A stretch of DNA of 64,000 nucleotides from PZPK01 sp965230795 (lineage in GTDB: Bacteria > Pseudomonadota > Gammaproteobacteria > Pseudomonadales > Oleiphilaceae), in NCBI GenBank assembly GCA_965230795.1, contig OZ246020.1, positions 248,001 to 312,000 on the forward strand, read 5' to 3'. The notes under the pieces were generated by a model, which was given only the letters and a program-made list of their open reading frames with translations, made no database searches and was not told the origin of the DNA. This document shows positions 1-7,717 of this stretch, one piece after another (positions within the stretch are counted from its first letter, which is position 1; each line of letters begins with the position of its first letter). The position numbers were made by a program, and so were the translations under genes.

Positions 1-1
1 G

Positions 2-40
2 TTTCCTCAGCGCGATGTGCACCTCTACCAAGCGAGCTAA
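2..40 (+). CDS. C-terminal end of an unidentified protein (partial)
   Basis: Only the last dozen codons lie in the window. In this frame they read FPQRDVHLYQAS and then stop with TAA. The frame is preferred because a strong intrinsic terminator begins 13 bases after the stop; the other two frames run into or past that terminator. Too little is visible to name the protein. Confidence 0.45.
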   Translation, partial: FPQRDVHLYQAS

Positions 41-53
41 TAGTGAGTTTAAG

Positions 54-78
54 CAGCGCCGGATGGCGCTGTTTTTTT
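54..78 (+). terminator. Rho-independent terminator
   Basis: A perfect 7-bp stem (CAGCGCC at 54-60 with GGCGCTG at 65-71) closes a GGAT loop and is followed directly by seven T. It ends the transcript of the partial gene that stops at 40. Confidence 0.85.
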
Positions 79-363
79 GTCTATAAATTAACGCCTTTCC
101 ATACCTGCAATTTTTTTGAAAACAAATGTCATAGCGCGCAACGCTACTTTGAAAAAAAGCTGTCATTAAACGACGCTTATAATCAGTTACTTTTTCTTAC
201 TTCACGTGGCGCGTCTTCGTGACTAATATGAAGGGTAACGCTGTTTGTAATCGTAGTTTCTGGAAGTTTTTAGCAAGGGGCGTGTTGCTTAGAGAGGACA
301 CCGCTGCGTCATAGAGTTTTGACCATCAAGGTCGAACAGGCTAGAGAAGTAGAGGTAGTTGCG
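79..363. other. Leader region of the YbaK-like gene
   Basis: No convincing gene is present. A perfect TATAAT lies at 178-183, but the nearest good -35 (TTGAAA, 149-154) is 23 bp away, so a promoter here is only possible. An in-frame TTG at 319 could lengthen the downstream protein by 15 residues, but it lacks a well-placed ribosome binding site. Confidence 0.3.
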
Positions 364-876
364 ATGCCAGTAGATCAATTAAAAGAATACCTGGATGCTC
401 ATGGCGTCCGCTATGTTTCCGTTGAACATTCCGTTGCCTATACCGCCAAAGAAATTGCTGAGCGGGTCAATATCAAAGGCGATCAGATGGCGAAAACCGT
501 CATGGTTAACCTGGATGGAAGTATGTCCATGGTGGTATTGCCGGCTTCATGCCGCATACGTTGGGACCGCTTCATGAAGGCGATGGGAACGGAGCTGGTT
601 TCCCTCGCCAGTGAAGATGAGTTTCAGGACAGGTTCCCGAATTGTGAAGTGGGCGCGATGCCCCCTTTTGGCCATCTCTACGATATGCCCATCTATATGT
701 ATGAAGGCTTTGATGAAGACGGCGAGATAGCTTTTCGGGCCGGAACGCATCATGAGATTATCAAGATGTCCTTTCAGGATTATGTGAGCCTGGCGCATCC
801 AATGACGCTGACGGAAGGCTTTGCCAAGATTGGGGTTAAGAAGCCTGGGTGGTTGGCCCGTAAAAAAGTTTCCTGA
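364..876 (+). CDS. YbaK/aminoacyl-tRNA deacylase family protein
   Basis: A 170-residue protein consisting almost entirely of one YbaK/ProRS-INS-type domain. Members of this family hydrolyse mischarged aminoacyl-tRNAs in the cytoplasm. Visible signatures are the N-terminal HSVAYTAKEIAE segment, KGDQMAKTVMV, and the GAMPPFG loop at about residues 97-103, which is typical of the family. The ATG at 364 is chosen over the TTG at 319 because AGAGGT sits 8 bases before it and the protein then begins where relatives begin. The exact tRNA substrate cannot be read from sequence. It is convergent with the htrA-type gene, with a long inverted repeat between them. Confidence 0.85.
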   Translation: MPVDQLKEYLDAHGVRYVSVEHSVAYTAKEIAERVNIKGDQMAKTVMVNLDGSMSMVVLPASCRIRWDRFMKAMGTELVSLASEDEFQDRFPNCEVGAMPPFGHLYDMPIYMYEGFDEDGEIAFRAGTHHEIIKMSFQDYVSLAHPMTLTEGFAKIGVKKPGWLARKKVS

Positions 877-916
877 CCGTCTCTGTCAAACCTTTGCTCC
901 CGCGGACATCGGTTTT

Positions 917-980
917 TAATCTCTGGGTCAAAGCAGCAACGAGACTGCGCGGCAGGCCTGAGCCGCAAACCCAGAGATTA
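917..980. repeat. Long inverted repeat between convergent genes
   Basis: A perfect 12-bp inverted repeat (TAATCTCTGGGT at 917-928, ACCCAGAGATTA at 969-980) encloses 40 bases. Within these, GCGGC (949-953) can pair with GCCGC (962-966). The structure lies between the stop codons of two convergent genes and could act as a bidirectional terminator or transcript-stabilising hairpin. It lacks a classical U tract on either strand. Confidence 0.6.
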
Positions 981-994
981 TCCCTTTTGTTTTC

Positions 995-2398
995 TCATCG
1001 TATATAGATAATCAAATCATCATAAGCGCGGCGAACACGAAATGCCTGTGGTATCCGTCGCGAGAGGTAGTGCTTTAACTCCTCCAGGTTATGAACGCGG
1101 GTCCGGTCGACACCGAAAATAATATCGCCTTGTTCGAGCCCAATACGCGAAGAGTAAGAAGACGTATCAAGTTCGTGAACAATGATCCCAACGGCGTCTT
1201 CCTGGTCTGAGGGAATTAAATCACGAAGCAGCGTGCCCTGTAGATAAGGCGTTAATTGCTGGCCCTCAATTTCGGGAACCGGGATCGCCTGTATGATTGT
1301 ATTCAGGGTGAGGGTGTCATTGTTCCTCAGAATTTCAAGCGTCAGTTCCTGCCCAAGAGGCGACAAGCCAATTCGGTTGTAAATATCTGCTGCATTGGTA
1401 ACCCGACGACCATTGGCGGACACAATAATATCCCCAACCTTTAATCCGGCCTGCTCGGCTGCTCCTCCTTCGGCAATGGAGGATACCAGTGCGCCCTGGA
1501 AAGTTTGCAGACTGAACGCTTCCGCGAGTTCGGTGGTGAGGTCCTGAAACTTGGCGCCTATACCTCCGCGCTTGACTTCGCCATAGAGGATAAGCTGTTG
1601 CATGATAGCGCTCGTGACTTCAGTCGGTATCGCAAAACCGATACCCACATTTCCCCCTGCAGGCGCGATAATCGCAGAATTGATGCCAACGAGTCTGCCA
1701 TTCAAGTCGATCAGGGCACCGCCGGAGTTGCCCGGATTGATGGATGCATCGGTTTGAATGAAATCCTCATACCCTTGAATACCGAGACTGTTGCGACCCA
1801 GTGCCGAAACAATGCCGCTCGTAACTGTTTGTCCGAGACCAAAGGGGTTCCCGATCGCCATTACAAAATCACCCACCTTGAGAATGCGCGAATCAGCGGT
1901 CTGAACAGCGACAAGATTTTCTGCCTTGATTCTAAGCAGGGCAATATCGACTTTTTCGTCGGAGCCGATCAGGCTTGCCTGCACTTTGCGGCCGTCCTGA
2001 ATCGTCACTTCGATGTCGTCTGCGCCCGCGATAACGTGGTGGTTTGTCAGTATATAACCGGCATCCGCATCGACAATAACACCAGAGCCTGCACTCTGCA
2101 TGCGGCGTGATTCTTCAAAGTTATCAGGAATATCAAAAAAATGTCGAAAGAACGGAGACTGGAACAGGGGGCTGCGACGGGTTTGAACCGTGTAGGTGGC
2201 AATGTTTACAACAGCCGGAGCGACCCTCTCGATAACCGGAGCCAGTGATGGTTGCAACTGTCCATCGATTTGTCGCTGGGGAAGCTCAAAAGCTGAAACC
2301 TGCGATACCAGTGAGACGCAACAAACCAACAGGATAATTGTTATTAATGGTGCATCTGGATGAAGGAATGAAGACCGGATTTTTCGCGCGCCTGTCAT
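995..2398 (-). CDS. degQ: DegQ/HtrA-family periplasmic serine protease
   Basis: A 467-residue HtrA protease with an N-terminal hydrophobic signal (about residues 17-36), a trypsin-like domain and two PDZ domains (about 265-355 and 385-465). This is the DegP/DegQ/MucD layout, for degrading or holding misfolded envelope proteins. The catalytic triad is visible: His121 in TNHHV, Asp151 in KVDIALL and Ser225 in GNSGG. The start at 2398 is chosen because ACGAGGAG lies 5 bases upstream; the in-frame ATG at 2449 would add 17 residues without a binding site. It is divergent from the ubiF-like gene. DegQ is favoured over DegP from the length, but the paralogue is not certain. Confidence 0.88.
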   Translation of the reverse strand: MTGARKIRSSFLHPDAPLITIILLVCCVSLVSQVSAFELPQRQIDGQLQPSLAPVIERVAPAVVNIATYTVQTRRSPLFQSPFFRHFFDIPDNFEESRRMQSAGSGVIVDADAGYILTNHHVIAGADDIEVTIQDGRKVQASLIGSDEKVDIALLRIKAENLVAVQTADSRILKVGDFVMAIGNPFGLGQTVTSGIVSALGRNSLGIQGYEDFIQTDASINPGNSGGALIDLNGRLVGINSAIIAPAGGNVGIGFAIPTEVTSAIMQQLILYGEVKRGGIGAKFQDLTTELAEAFSLQTFQGALVSSIAEGGAAEQAGLKVGDIIVSANGRRVTNAADIYNRIGLSPLGQELTLEILRNNDTLTLNTIIQAIPVPEIEGQQLTPYLQGTLLRDLIPSDQEDAVGIIVHELDTSSYSSRIGLEQGDIIFGVDRTRVHNLEELKHYLSRRIPQAFRVRRAYDDLIIYIR

Positions 2399-2490
2399 GA
2401 CGACTCCTCGTATCTTTGCCACATAGCTTGATGCATAATGTAGGTTCATTTAAGTGCTTTTCAATTCCATAGTTACGTATACGTTTCTTT

Positions 2491-3756
2491 ATGCAAAAGT
2501 CATCATTTGACGTACTGATCATAGGGGCCGGAATGGTTGGGTCGGCCCTTGCCTGCGGATTAGCGCGCCACGGTCTGGCTGTCGCTATTGTCGACCAGAA
2601 AACTGCTCCACTTGTTAAAGACACGGACCCTCCCCACATTCGGGTCTCTGCAATCAGTTATACCAGTGAGCAAGTCTTGCGAAACAGCGGGATCTGGCAA
2701 GGCTTACCGGATCGGCGGCTTAAGCCTTATACGCGCCTGGCAGTCAACGAGATGCCAGCTAGCAGTGGCCTTGCATCTCGCTTGCCCGATATCTCTGGAT
2801 GGGCACAAACCGAGTTTTCAGCGAAGCAATTGGGGCTCAGTCATCTCGGACATATCATCGAGAATGATGTGATTCAGTCAGGTTTGCATCGCGCGATGGC
2901 GGATGATCCCAACATCCATTTGGCCTGCCCAGTCGAGATTGTGCAACTTCAGGTCAAAGATGCGATCAAGAGGGTTGAATTGGCCAATGGAGAATTCCTG
3001 GAAGCGCCCCTGATCATTGGTGCGGATGGCGCCCTTTCAAAGGTACGTGCGCTAGCAGGAATCGCGCAATATAAAGAGCAATATACGCAGCAGGCCCTGG
3101 TGTGTACAGTCGCCCATGAAGGAGTCGCGCCGGATATAACCTGGCAAACGTTTACACCCAGTGGCCCCAGAGCTTATTTGCCTCTGAGTGAAGTAGATGG
3201 CCAGGCCTATGCGTCGTTGGTCTGGTATGACAGCCCGGAAACCATCTCCAGACTGAAATCCCTTCAGGACTTCGAACTTCTGCAAAGTATCCGCCAGGCC
3301 TTTCCGGCGCGACTACCTAAACTTTCCAGGCTTGTTGAGTGTGCCAGCTTTCCTCTCTACAAATCCCATGCCCAGGTCTATGTCCAGCAGGGACTGGCTT
3401 TAGTGGGTGACGCTGCCCATACCATCAATCCACTGGCTGGGCAGGGAGCCAATCTGGGTTTCATGGATGTCGCCGTGTTGATCGAGGAATTGGTGCGGGC
3501 CAGGCTTGAAAATCAGGACATGGCCTCATTGCAGGTCCTGGAGCGCTATCAGAAACGTCGCCGCCGGGACAATGTCCTGATGATGCAGGCGATGGATGCC
3601 TTCTACCATGGTTTCAGCAATGAACATTTACCACTGCGCATTATGCGCAACATCGGTTTGGGGCTGGCCAATCACGCAGGTCTGTTGAAACAGCTGGTGC
3701 TGAAGCATGCGGTGGGTATTTCCAAAGACATGCCAAGGTTGGCCAAGCCAGCCTGA
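2491..3756 (+). CDS. ubiF: UbiF/UbiH-family FAD-dependent ubiquinone hydroxylase
   Basis: A 421-residue flavoprotein monooxygenase of the UbiH/UbiF/VisC family, which adds a ring hydroxyl in ubiquinone biosynthesis at the inner membrane. The Rossmann dinucleotide motif GAGMVG is at residues 12-17, a GADGA motif lies near 172, and the second FAD motif GDAAHTINPLAGQG is near 306-319. The C-terminal end (FYHGFSN, LRIMRNIGL, AGLLK) resembles E. coli UbiF (3-demethoxyubiquinol hydroxylase) more than UbiI or UbiH, by memory of those sequences, so the exact ring position is an inference. No Shine-Dalgarno sequence is obvious before the ATG. The gene may share a 92-bp divergent promoter region with the protease. 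Confidence 0.8.
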   Translation: MQKSSFDVLIIGAGMVGSALACGLARHGLAVAIVDQKTAPLVKDTDPPHIRVSAISYTSEQVLRNSGIWQGLPDRRLKPYTRLAVNEMPASSGLASRLPDISGWAQTEFSAKQLGLSHLGHIIENDVIQSGLHRAMADDPNIHLACPVEIVQLQVKDAIKRVELANGEFLEAPLIIGADGALSKVRALAGIAQYKEQYTQQALVCTVAHEGVAPDITWQTFTPSGPRAYLPLSEVDGQAYASLVWYDSPETISRLKSLQDFELLQSIRQAFPARLPKLSRLVECASFPLYKSHAQVYVQQGLALVGDAAHTINPLAGQGANLGFMDVAVLIEELVRARLENQDMASLQVLERYQKRRRRDNVLMMQAMDAFYHGFSNEHLPLRIMRNIGLGLANHAGLLKQLVLKHAVGISKDMPRLAKPA

Positions 3757-3801
3757 ACAGTGAAGATGTAAATCGAAGACGAAAATAAAAGGGAAGGGGA
3801 T

Positions 3802-4167
3802 ATGAGCGAGACCTTATTTACCAAAATCATCAATCGGGAGATCCCGGCGGATATTGTCTACGAAGATGATCTCAGTCTTGCATTTCGGGATATCCAGCCG
3901 CAAGCGCCGGTTCATTTGCTGATTATTCCCAAAAAGCCGATTGCTACGATCAATGATATGAGTGAGGAAGACAAGCCATTGTTTGGTCATCTGTATTGGG
4001 TGGCAAAACATCTGGCCAAAGAAATGGGCTTTGACGATGAGGGGTATCGGGCAGTGATGAACTGCAACGAATATGGAGGCCAATCGGTCTACCACATTCA
4101 TTTGCATCTGCTGGCGGGCAAACCCCTCGGATGGCCGCCCTATACCGAAAAGCTTAAGACCTTGTAG
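3802..4167 (+). CDS. hinT: HinT-like HIT-family purine nucleoside phosphoramidase
   Basis: A 121-residue HIT-domain protein of full family length. The catalytic histidine triad HIHLH is at residues 98-102, and the C-terminal GWPP is typical of bacterial HinT. The family hydrolyses AMP-lysine and other nucleoside phosphoramidates in the cytoplasm. A purine-rich ribosome binding site (AAGGGAAGGGG) precedes the ATG. It follows the ubiF-like gene by 45 bases on the same strand and is convergent with phoU across a bidirectional terminator. Confidence 0.92.
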   Translation: MSETLFTKIINREIPADIVYEDDLSLAFRDIQPQAPVHLLIIPKKPIATINDMSEEDKPLFGHLYWVAKHLAKEMGFDDEGYRAVMNCNEYGGQSVYHIHLHLLAGKPLGWPPYTEKLKTL

Positions 4168-4244
4168 CGGTGTTTACCGTATGTGAGATCCTGAGGAGGT
4201 TAATGGATGGGCCTGGATTAAGCCTCCATTGCTAAGAGAAGTGA

Positions 4245-4277
4245 ATAAAAAACGCCAGCTGTTTTAGCTGGCGTTTT
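4245..4277 (-). terminator. Terminator of the pst-phoU operon (bidirectional)
   Basis: A perfect 10-bp stem (AACGCCAGCT 4251-4260, AGCTGGCGTT 4266-4275) with a 5-base loop. Reading the minus strand it is followed by a run of T from the A run at 4245-4252, so it ends phoU. On the plus strand it is followed by TT only and may also help to end hinT. Confidence 0.85.
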
Positions 4278-4292
4278 AGCGGTTTTCTGTAA

Positions 4293-5027
4293 TTACTTGC
4301 GTTCGGCATTATCCAGCAATTCTGTTGCTTCTTTTACCGGCATGTGTCGAATATCCTGGCCGCGCACCATGAAGATAACATGTTCGGCGATGTTGGACGC
4401 GTGATCGCCGATGCGCTCAAGCGCTCGCAAGACCCACATGACGCTGTGAATTTGCGAAATACTGCGAGGATCCTCCATCATAAAGGTCATCAGCGAGCGG
4501 ATAGCAGAGCGGTATTCTGCATCCACTTCGCGGTCTTCGCGAATAATATCGAGAGCAACGTCAACATCGAAACGAGCAAATGCATCCAATGCGCTGTTAA
4601 CCATCTGTAGGACATGATCGGTAATGTGGCGCACTTCGACATATCCTCTGGGCGCTTTGCCTTCATCGGTCAGCCGAATAGCCATCTTGGCAATCTTGCT
4701 GGCTTCATCGCCGATTCTTTCCAGATCCGCCACCATCTTGATGGTTGAAATCACCAGGCGCAGGTCGCTGGCAGCCGGTTGCCGGCGTGCTATGACCTGA
4801 GTACATTCCTCGTCAATGGCGATTTCCATTTTGTCGACATCTTCTTCGATATCGTTAACCTTGTCGGCTAACTCAGTATCGGCCGAAATCAACGCTTCTA
4901 CTGCGTCGCGAACCTGCTGCTGTACTATACCGCCCATGGAAAGCAGGTGATTACGCAGTTCAGCCAACTCCTGATTAAAGGGTTCTGATATGTGCTGGGT
5001 GTGGCTTTCTTTTGTTGTAATGCTCAT
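4293..5027 (-). CDS. phoU: PhoU phosphate-signalling accessory protein
   Basis: A 244-residue protein made of two PhoU three-helix repeats (about residues 20-105 and 125-210). Each contains the acidic metal-binding pattern of the family, for example LERIGDEASKIA in the first half and LERIGDHASNIAEH in the second. PhoU links the Pst transporter to the PhoR/PhoB two-component system and keeps the regulon off when phosphate is plentiful. The ribosome binding site GAGGTT lies 6 bases upstream. It is the last gene of the operon, 47 bases after pstB. Confidence 0.96.
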   Translation of the reverse strand: MSITTKESHTQHISEPFNQELAELRNHLLSMGGIVQQQVRDAVEALISADTELADKVNDIEEDVDKMEIAIDEECTQVIARRQPAASDLRLVISTIKMVADLERIGDEASKIAKMAIRLTDEGKAPRGYVEVRHITDHVLQMVNSALDAFARFDVDVALDIIREDREVDAEYRSAIRSLMTFMMEDPRSISQIHSVMWVLRALERIGDHASNIAEHVIFMVRGQDIRHMPVKEATELLDNAERK

Positions 5028-5074
5028 GTGAACCTCGGTTCCTGATCTTGTTGCCGATTTATTACCGCAATTGA

Positions 5075-6001
5075 TTAACCATACCGGCCGGTAATATAGT
5101 CTTCCGTTTGCTTTTTCGATGGGTTGGTGAACAGCTCATCGGTGTTGCCAAACTCAACCAGATCGCCCACGTACATAAATGCCGTATAGTCAGAAACCCG
5201 CGCGGCCTGCTGCATGTTGTGCGTGACGATGGCGATGGTGTAATCATCCTTGAGTTGATGAATCAGTTCTTCAATCTTCAGGGTAGAGAGCGGATCCAGT
5301 GCAGAAGCAGGTTCATCCAGCAATAACACTTCAGGTTTTACAGCAACCGTGCGCGCAATCACAAGACGTTGTTGCTGACCACCGGAGAGACCTAGTGCAC
5401 TGTCATTGAGACGGTCCTTAACTTCGTCCCACAGCGCCGCTGAGCGCAACGACCATTCAACCGTTTCGTCCAATACCCGCTTCTTGTTAATGCCTTGAAT
5501 ACGCAAGCCGTAGGCCACATTTTCGTAGATACTCTTCGGAAAGGGGTTGGGCTTCTGAAATACCATGCCGACACGACGTCTCAGCTCGGCTACCTCAATC
5601 TCGCGGTCATAGATATCAGTCCCTTCCAGAAGAATCTGACCGGTAATCGAACATCCATCAACCAGATCATTCATGCGGTTGAAGCAGCGTAGCAGAGTGG
5701 ATTTACCGCAACCTGAGGGACCGATAAACGCGGTGACGCGTTTCTTGGGAATCACCATGTTAATACCATGCAAAGCACGTTTGTCGCCGTAGTACAGTTC
5801 AAGGTCTTTAACCTCGAGACTGACTTCTTCCTGATCCAGGCTGAGGGCATTCTCTTTGCGTTGAATGGAGCTGATATCGATGGAATGTGAACGACCACCA
5901 TCAGACGTTTTCTCGGATGAGACCCCCTCAGAGGCAGAAGTACTTTCGTCAATTTCTTGCGGTTCTTGCATGTCTTGCTCTCTGTCCAATAGTTTAGTCA
6001 T
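5075..6001 (-). CDS. pstB: Phosphate ABC transporter ATPase PstB
   Basis: The ATP-hydrolysing subunit of the high-affinity phosphate importer. Walker A GPSGCGKST is at residues 94-102, the signature LSGGQ at 205-209, and Walker B ends at Asp229-Glu230. At 308 residues it is about 50 longer than E. coli PstB because of an acidic, serine-rich N-terminal extension (about residues 1-55) of unknown role. A second in-frame ATG at 5971, with AGAGAG upstream, would shorten this extension by ten residues and cannot be excluded. It lies 39 bases after pstA. Confidence 0.95.
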   Translation of the reverse strand: MTKLLDREQDMQEPQEIDESTSASEGVSSEKTSDGGRSHSIDISSIQRKENALSLDQEEVSLEVKDLELYYGDKRALHGINMVIPKKRVTAFIGPSGCGKSTLLRCFNRMNDLVDGCSITGQILLEGTDIYDREIEVAELRRRVGMVFQKPNPFPKSIYENVAYGLRIQGINKKRVLDETVEWSLRSAALWDEVKDRLNDSALGLSGGQQQRLVIARTVAVKPEVLLLDEPASALDPLSTLKIEELIHQLKDDYTIAIVTHNMQQAARVSDYTAFMYVGDLVEFGNTDELFTNPSKKQTEDYITGRYG

Positions 6002-6040
6002 ATCGGGTACCTACAATACTAGTCTAAATCTTCTAAAAAA

Positions 6041-7705
6041 TTACATTTCCAGTGCTTTATATTTCTCTCGCAAACGGTTGCGGATGGCTACGGCACTGAG
6101 ATTGAGCAGAGCGATCACGATAACGAGCAACAGGGAGGTCGCATAAACCAGTGGACGTGCCGCTTCAACATTGGGGCTCTGGAAACCCACGTCATAAATG
6201 TGAAAGCCCAGGTGCATGAATTTCTGATCCAGATGCAAATAGGGATAGTTACCATCAAGCGGCAGCGAAGGCGCCAACTTCACCACGCCTACCAGCATCA
6301 GGGGCGCTACCTCCCCGGCCGCGCGGGCAATGGCGAGAATCACACCAGTCATCATCGCCGGACTGGCCATCGGCAGGATGACGCGCCAGAGTGTCTCTGC
6401 TTTGGTGGCTCCCAGTGCCAGGCTGCCCTCGCGGATGGAGCGGGGAATTCGCGCCAATCCTTCCTCTGTGGCAACAATCACCACAGGCAGGGTCAAAATC
6501 GCCAGCGTGATGGAGGCCCACAGCAGGCCACCGGTACCAAACGTAGGAGCGGGTAGTGCTTCCGGGAAAAACGCTTGATCGATGCCGGAACCAACAAAGT
6601 AAATAAAGAAGCCCAATCCGAATACGCCATACACAATCGAGGGAACACCTGCCAGATTGTTCACCGCGATTCGGATAATGCGTGTCAGGGGGCCTTGATG
6701 GGCATATTCGCGAAGGTACACGGCCGCAACGACACCGAACGGTGTCACGATAATGGACATGACAATGACCATCAGAACGGTGCCGTAAATGGCAGGAAAT
6801 ATACCGCCTTCGGTGTTGGCTTCGCGAGGCTCATCGGCAACAAACTCGACGAGTTTTTCAATGTAAAACCCGATTTTAGCGCCGAGTCCCATATTGTTGG
6901 GCTGATAGGCCCGTACGATTTTGGCCAGTTCGATTTCGATTTCGGTGCCGTCCATGGTTCTGGCGATTATGCTGTCACGATTGATCTGACTGTAAAGCTC
7001 AACCAGCTTCTGCTGCATGCCTTTGTACTGGGCCTGCAATGCGGCCCGTTCTTCCTCAATCTCTAGCAGATTTTCCGGCGTGGCTATATTATCGAGTTCG
7101 TAGCGTCGCTCTCTGAGCCTCAGGCGTTCCATGGAACTGTTAATGCCACCAATATCGATCTTTTCGATTTGATAGATTTCCTGATGGATGTCTAGAGCGC
7201 GCTCAATTCGGGCTTCCAGTTCCGGCCACGCCGCATCACCTTCTTCGACGACAATATCGCCTTCCTTGACCTTTTTCAGATAGCCGTAGAAATTACCCCA
7301 TTCACGGCGTTCCAGCACAATGACGTTTTCAGGAAACCGCCGGTTTTCAAGGGATTGATCCAGCACCCAGCGGAAATCAACGCCAGTTACATCCCTGTTC
7401 CCCAACTTCATGAGGTCTCGCTGCAAAAACTCATCGTCTTCGGGAACCGGATAACCGGCCTGCGCCAGTTGTGCGGCGGGCACCATTTCCGATTCCACCA
7501 GCTCACCAACAATGGTTACGCGGTCTCCGGCCTTGGTGACGTATTCGGCTTCGACCACGTCGTGTGCCCAAAAGTGTACAAGGCCTCTTGCCGCGATCAG
7601 GAAAAGCAAACCAAATACCATGATCATACTGATGGCCACAGCGCCAGCGTTCAACCAAATCCAGGGGTCGCCGTCTTTAATCCACTTGTTTATGGAAACT
7701 CGCAT
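6041..7705 (-). CDS. pstA: Phosphate ABC transporter permease PstA (long type)
   Basis: A 554-residue inner-membrane permease. The C-terminal 270 residues form the usual binding-protein-dependent transport domain, including the EAA-like loop SIREGSLALGATKAETLW. The N-terminal part has one membrane span (about 18-40) and then a large soluble region with a predicted helical stretch (about 160-240), matching the DUF3333-type extension of Pseudomonas-like PstA; E. coli PstA is only about 296 residues. A strong binding site (GGGGAG) precedes the ATG. It starts 12 bases after pstC ends, which implies tight co-expression. Confidence 0.95.
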   Translation of the reverse strand: MRVSINKWIKDGDPWIWLNAGAVAISMIMVFGLLFLIAARGLVHFWAHDVVEAEYVTKAGDRVTIVGELVESEMVPAAQLAQAGYPVPEDDEFLQRDLMKLGNRDVTGVDFRWVLDQSLENRRFPENVIVLERREWGNFYGYLKKVKEGDIVVEEGDAAWPELEARIERALDIHQEIYQIEKIDIGGINSSMERLRLRERRYELDNIATPENLLEIEEERAALQAQYKGMQQKLVELYSQINRDSIIARTMDGTEIEIELAKIVRAYQPNNMGLGAKIGFYIEKLVEFVADEPREANTEGGIFPAIYGTVLMVIVMSIIVTPFGVVAAVYLREYAHQGPLTRIIRIAVNNLAGVPSIVYGVFGLGFFIYFVGSGIDQAFFPEALPAPTFGTGGLLWASITLAILTLPVVIVATEEGLARIPRSIREGSLALGATKAETLWRVILPMASPAMMTGVILAIARAAGEVAPLMLVGVVKLAPSLPLDGNYPYLHLDQKFMHLGFHIYDVGFQSPNVEAARPLVYATSLLLVIVIALLNLSAVAIRNRLREKYKALEM

Positions 7706-7717
7706 TGATAACTCCCC

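Noticed and set aside
1505..2110. Open frame of 201 codons on the plus strand
   Set aside because: Antisense to the protease catalytic domain; no recognisable domain.
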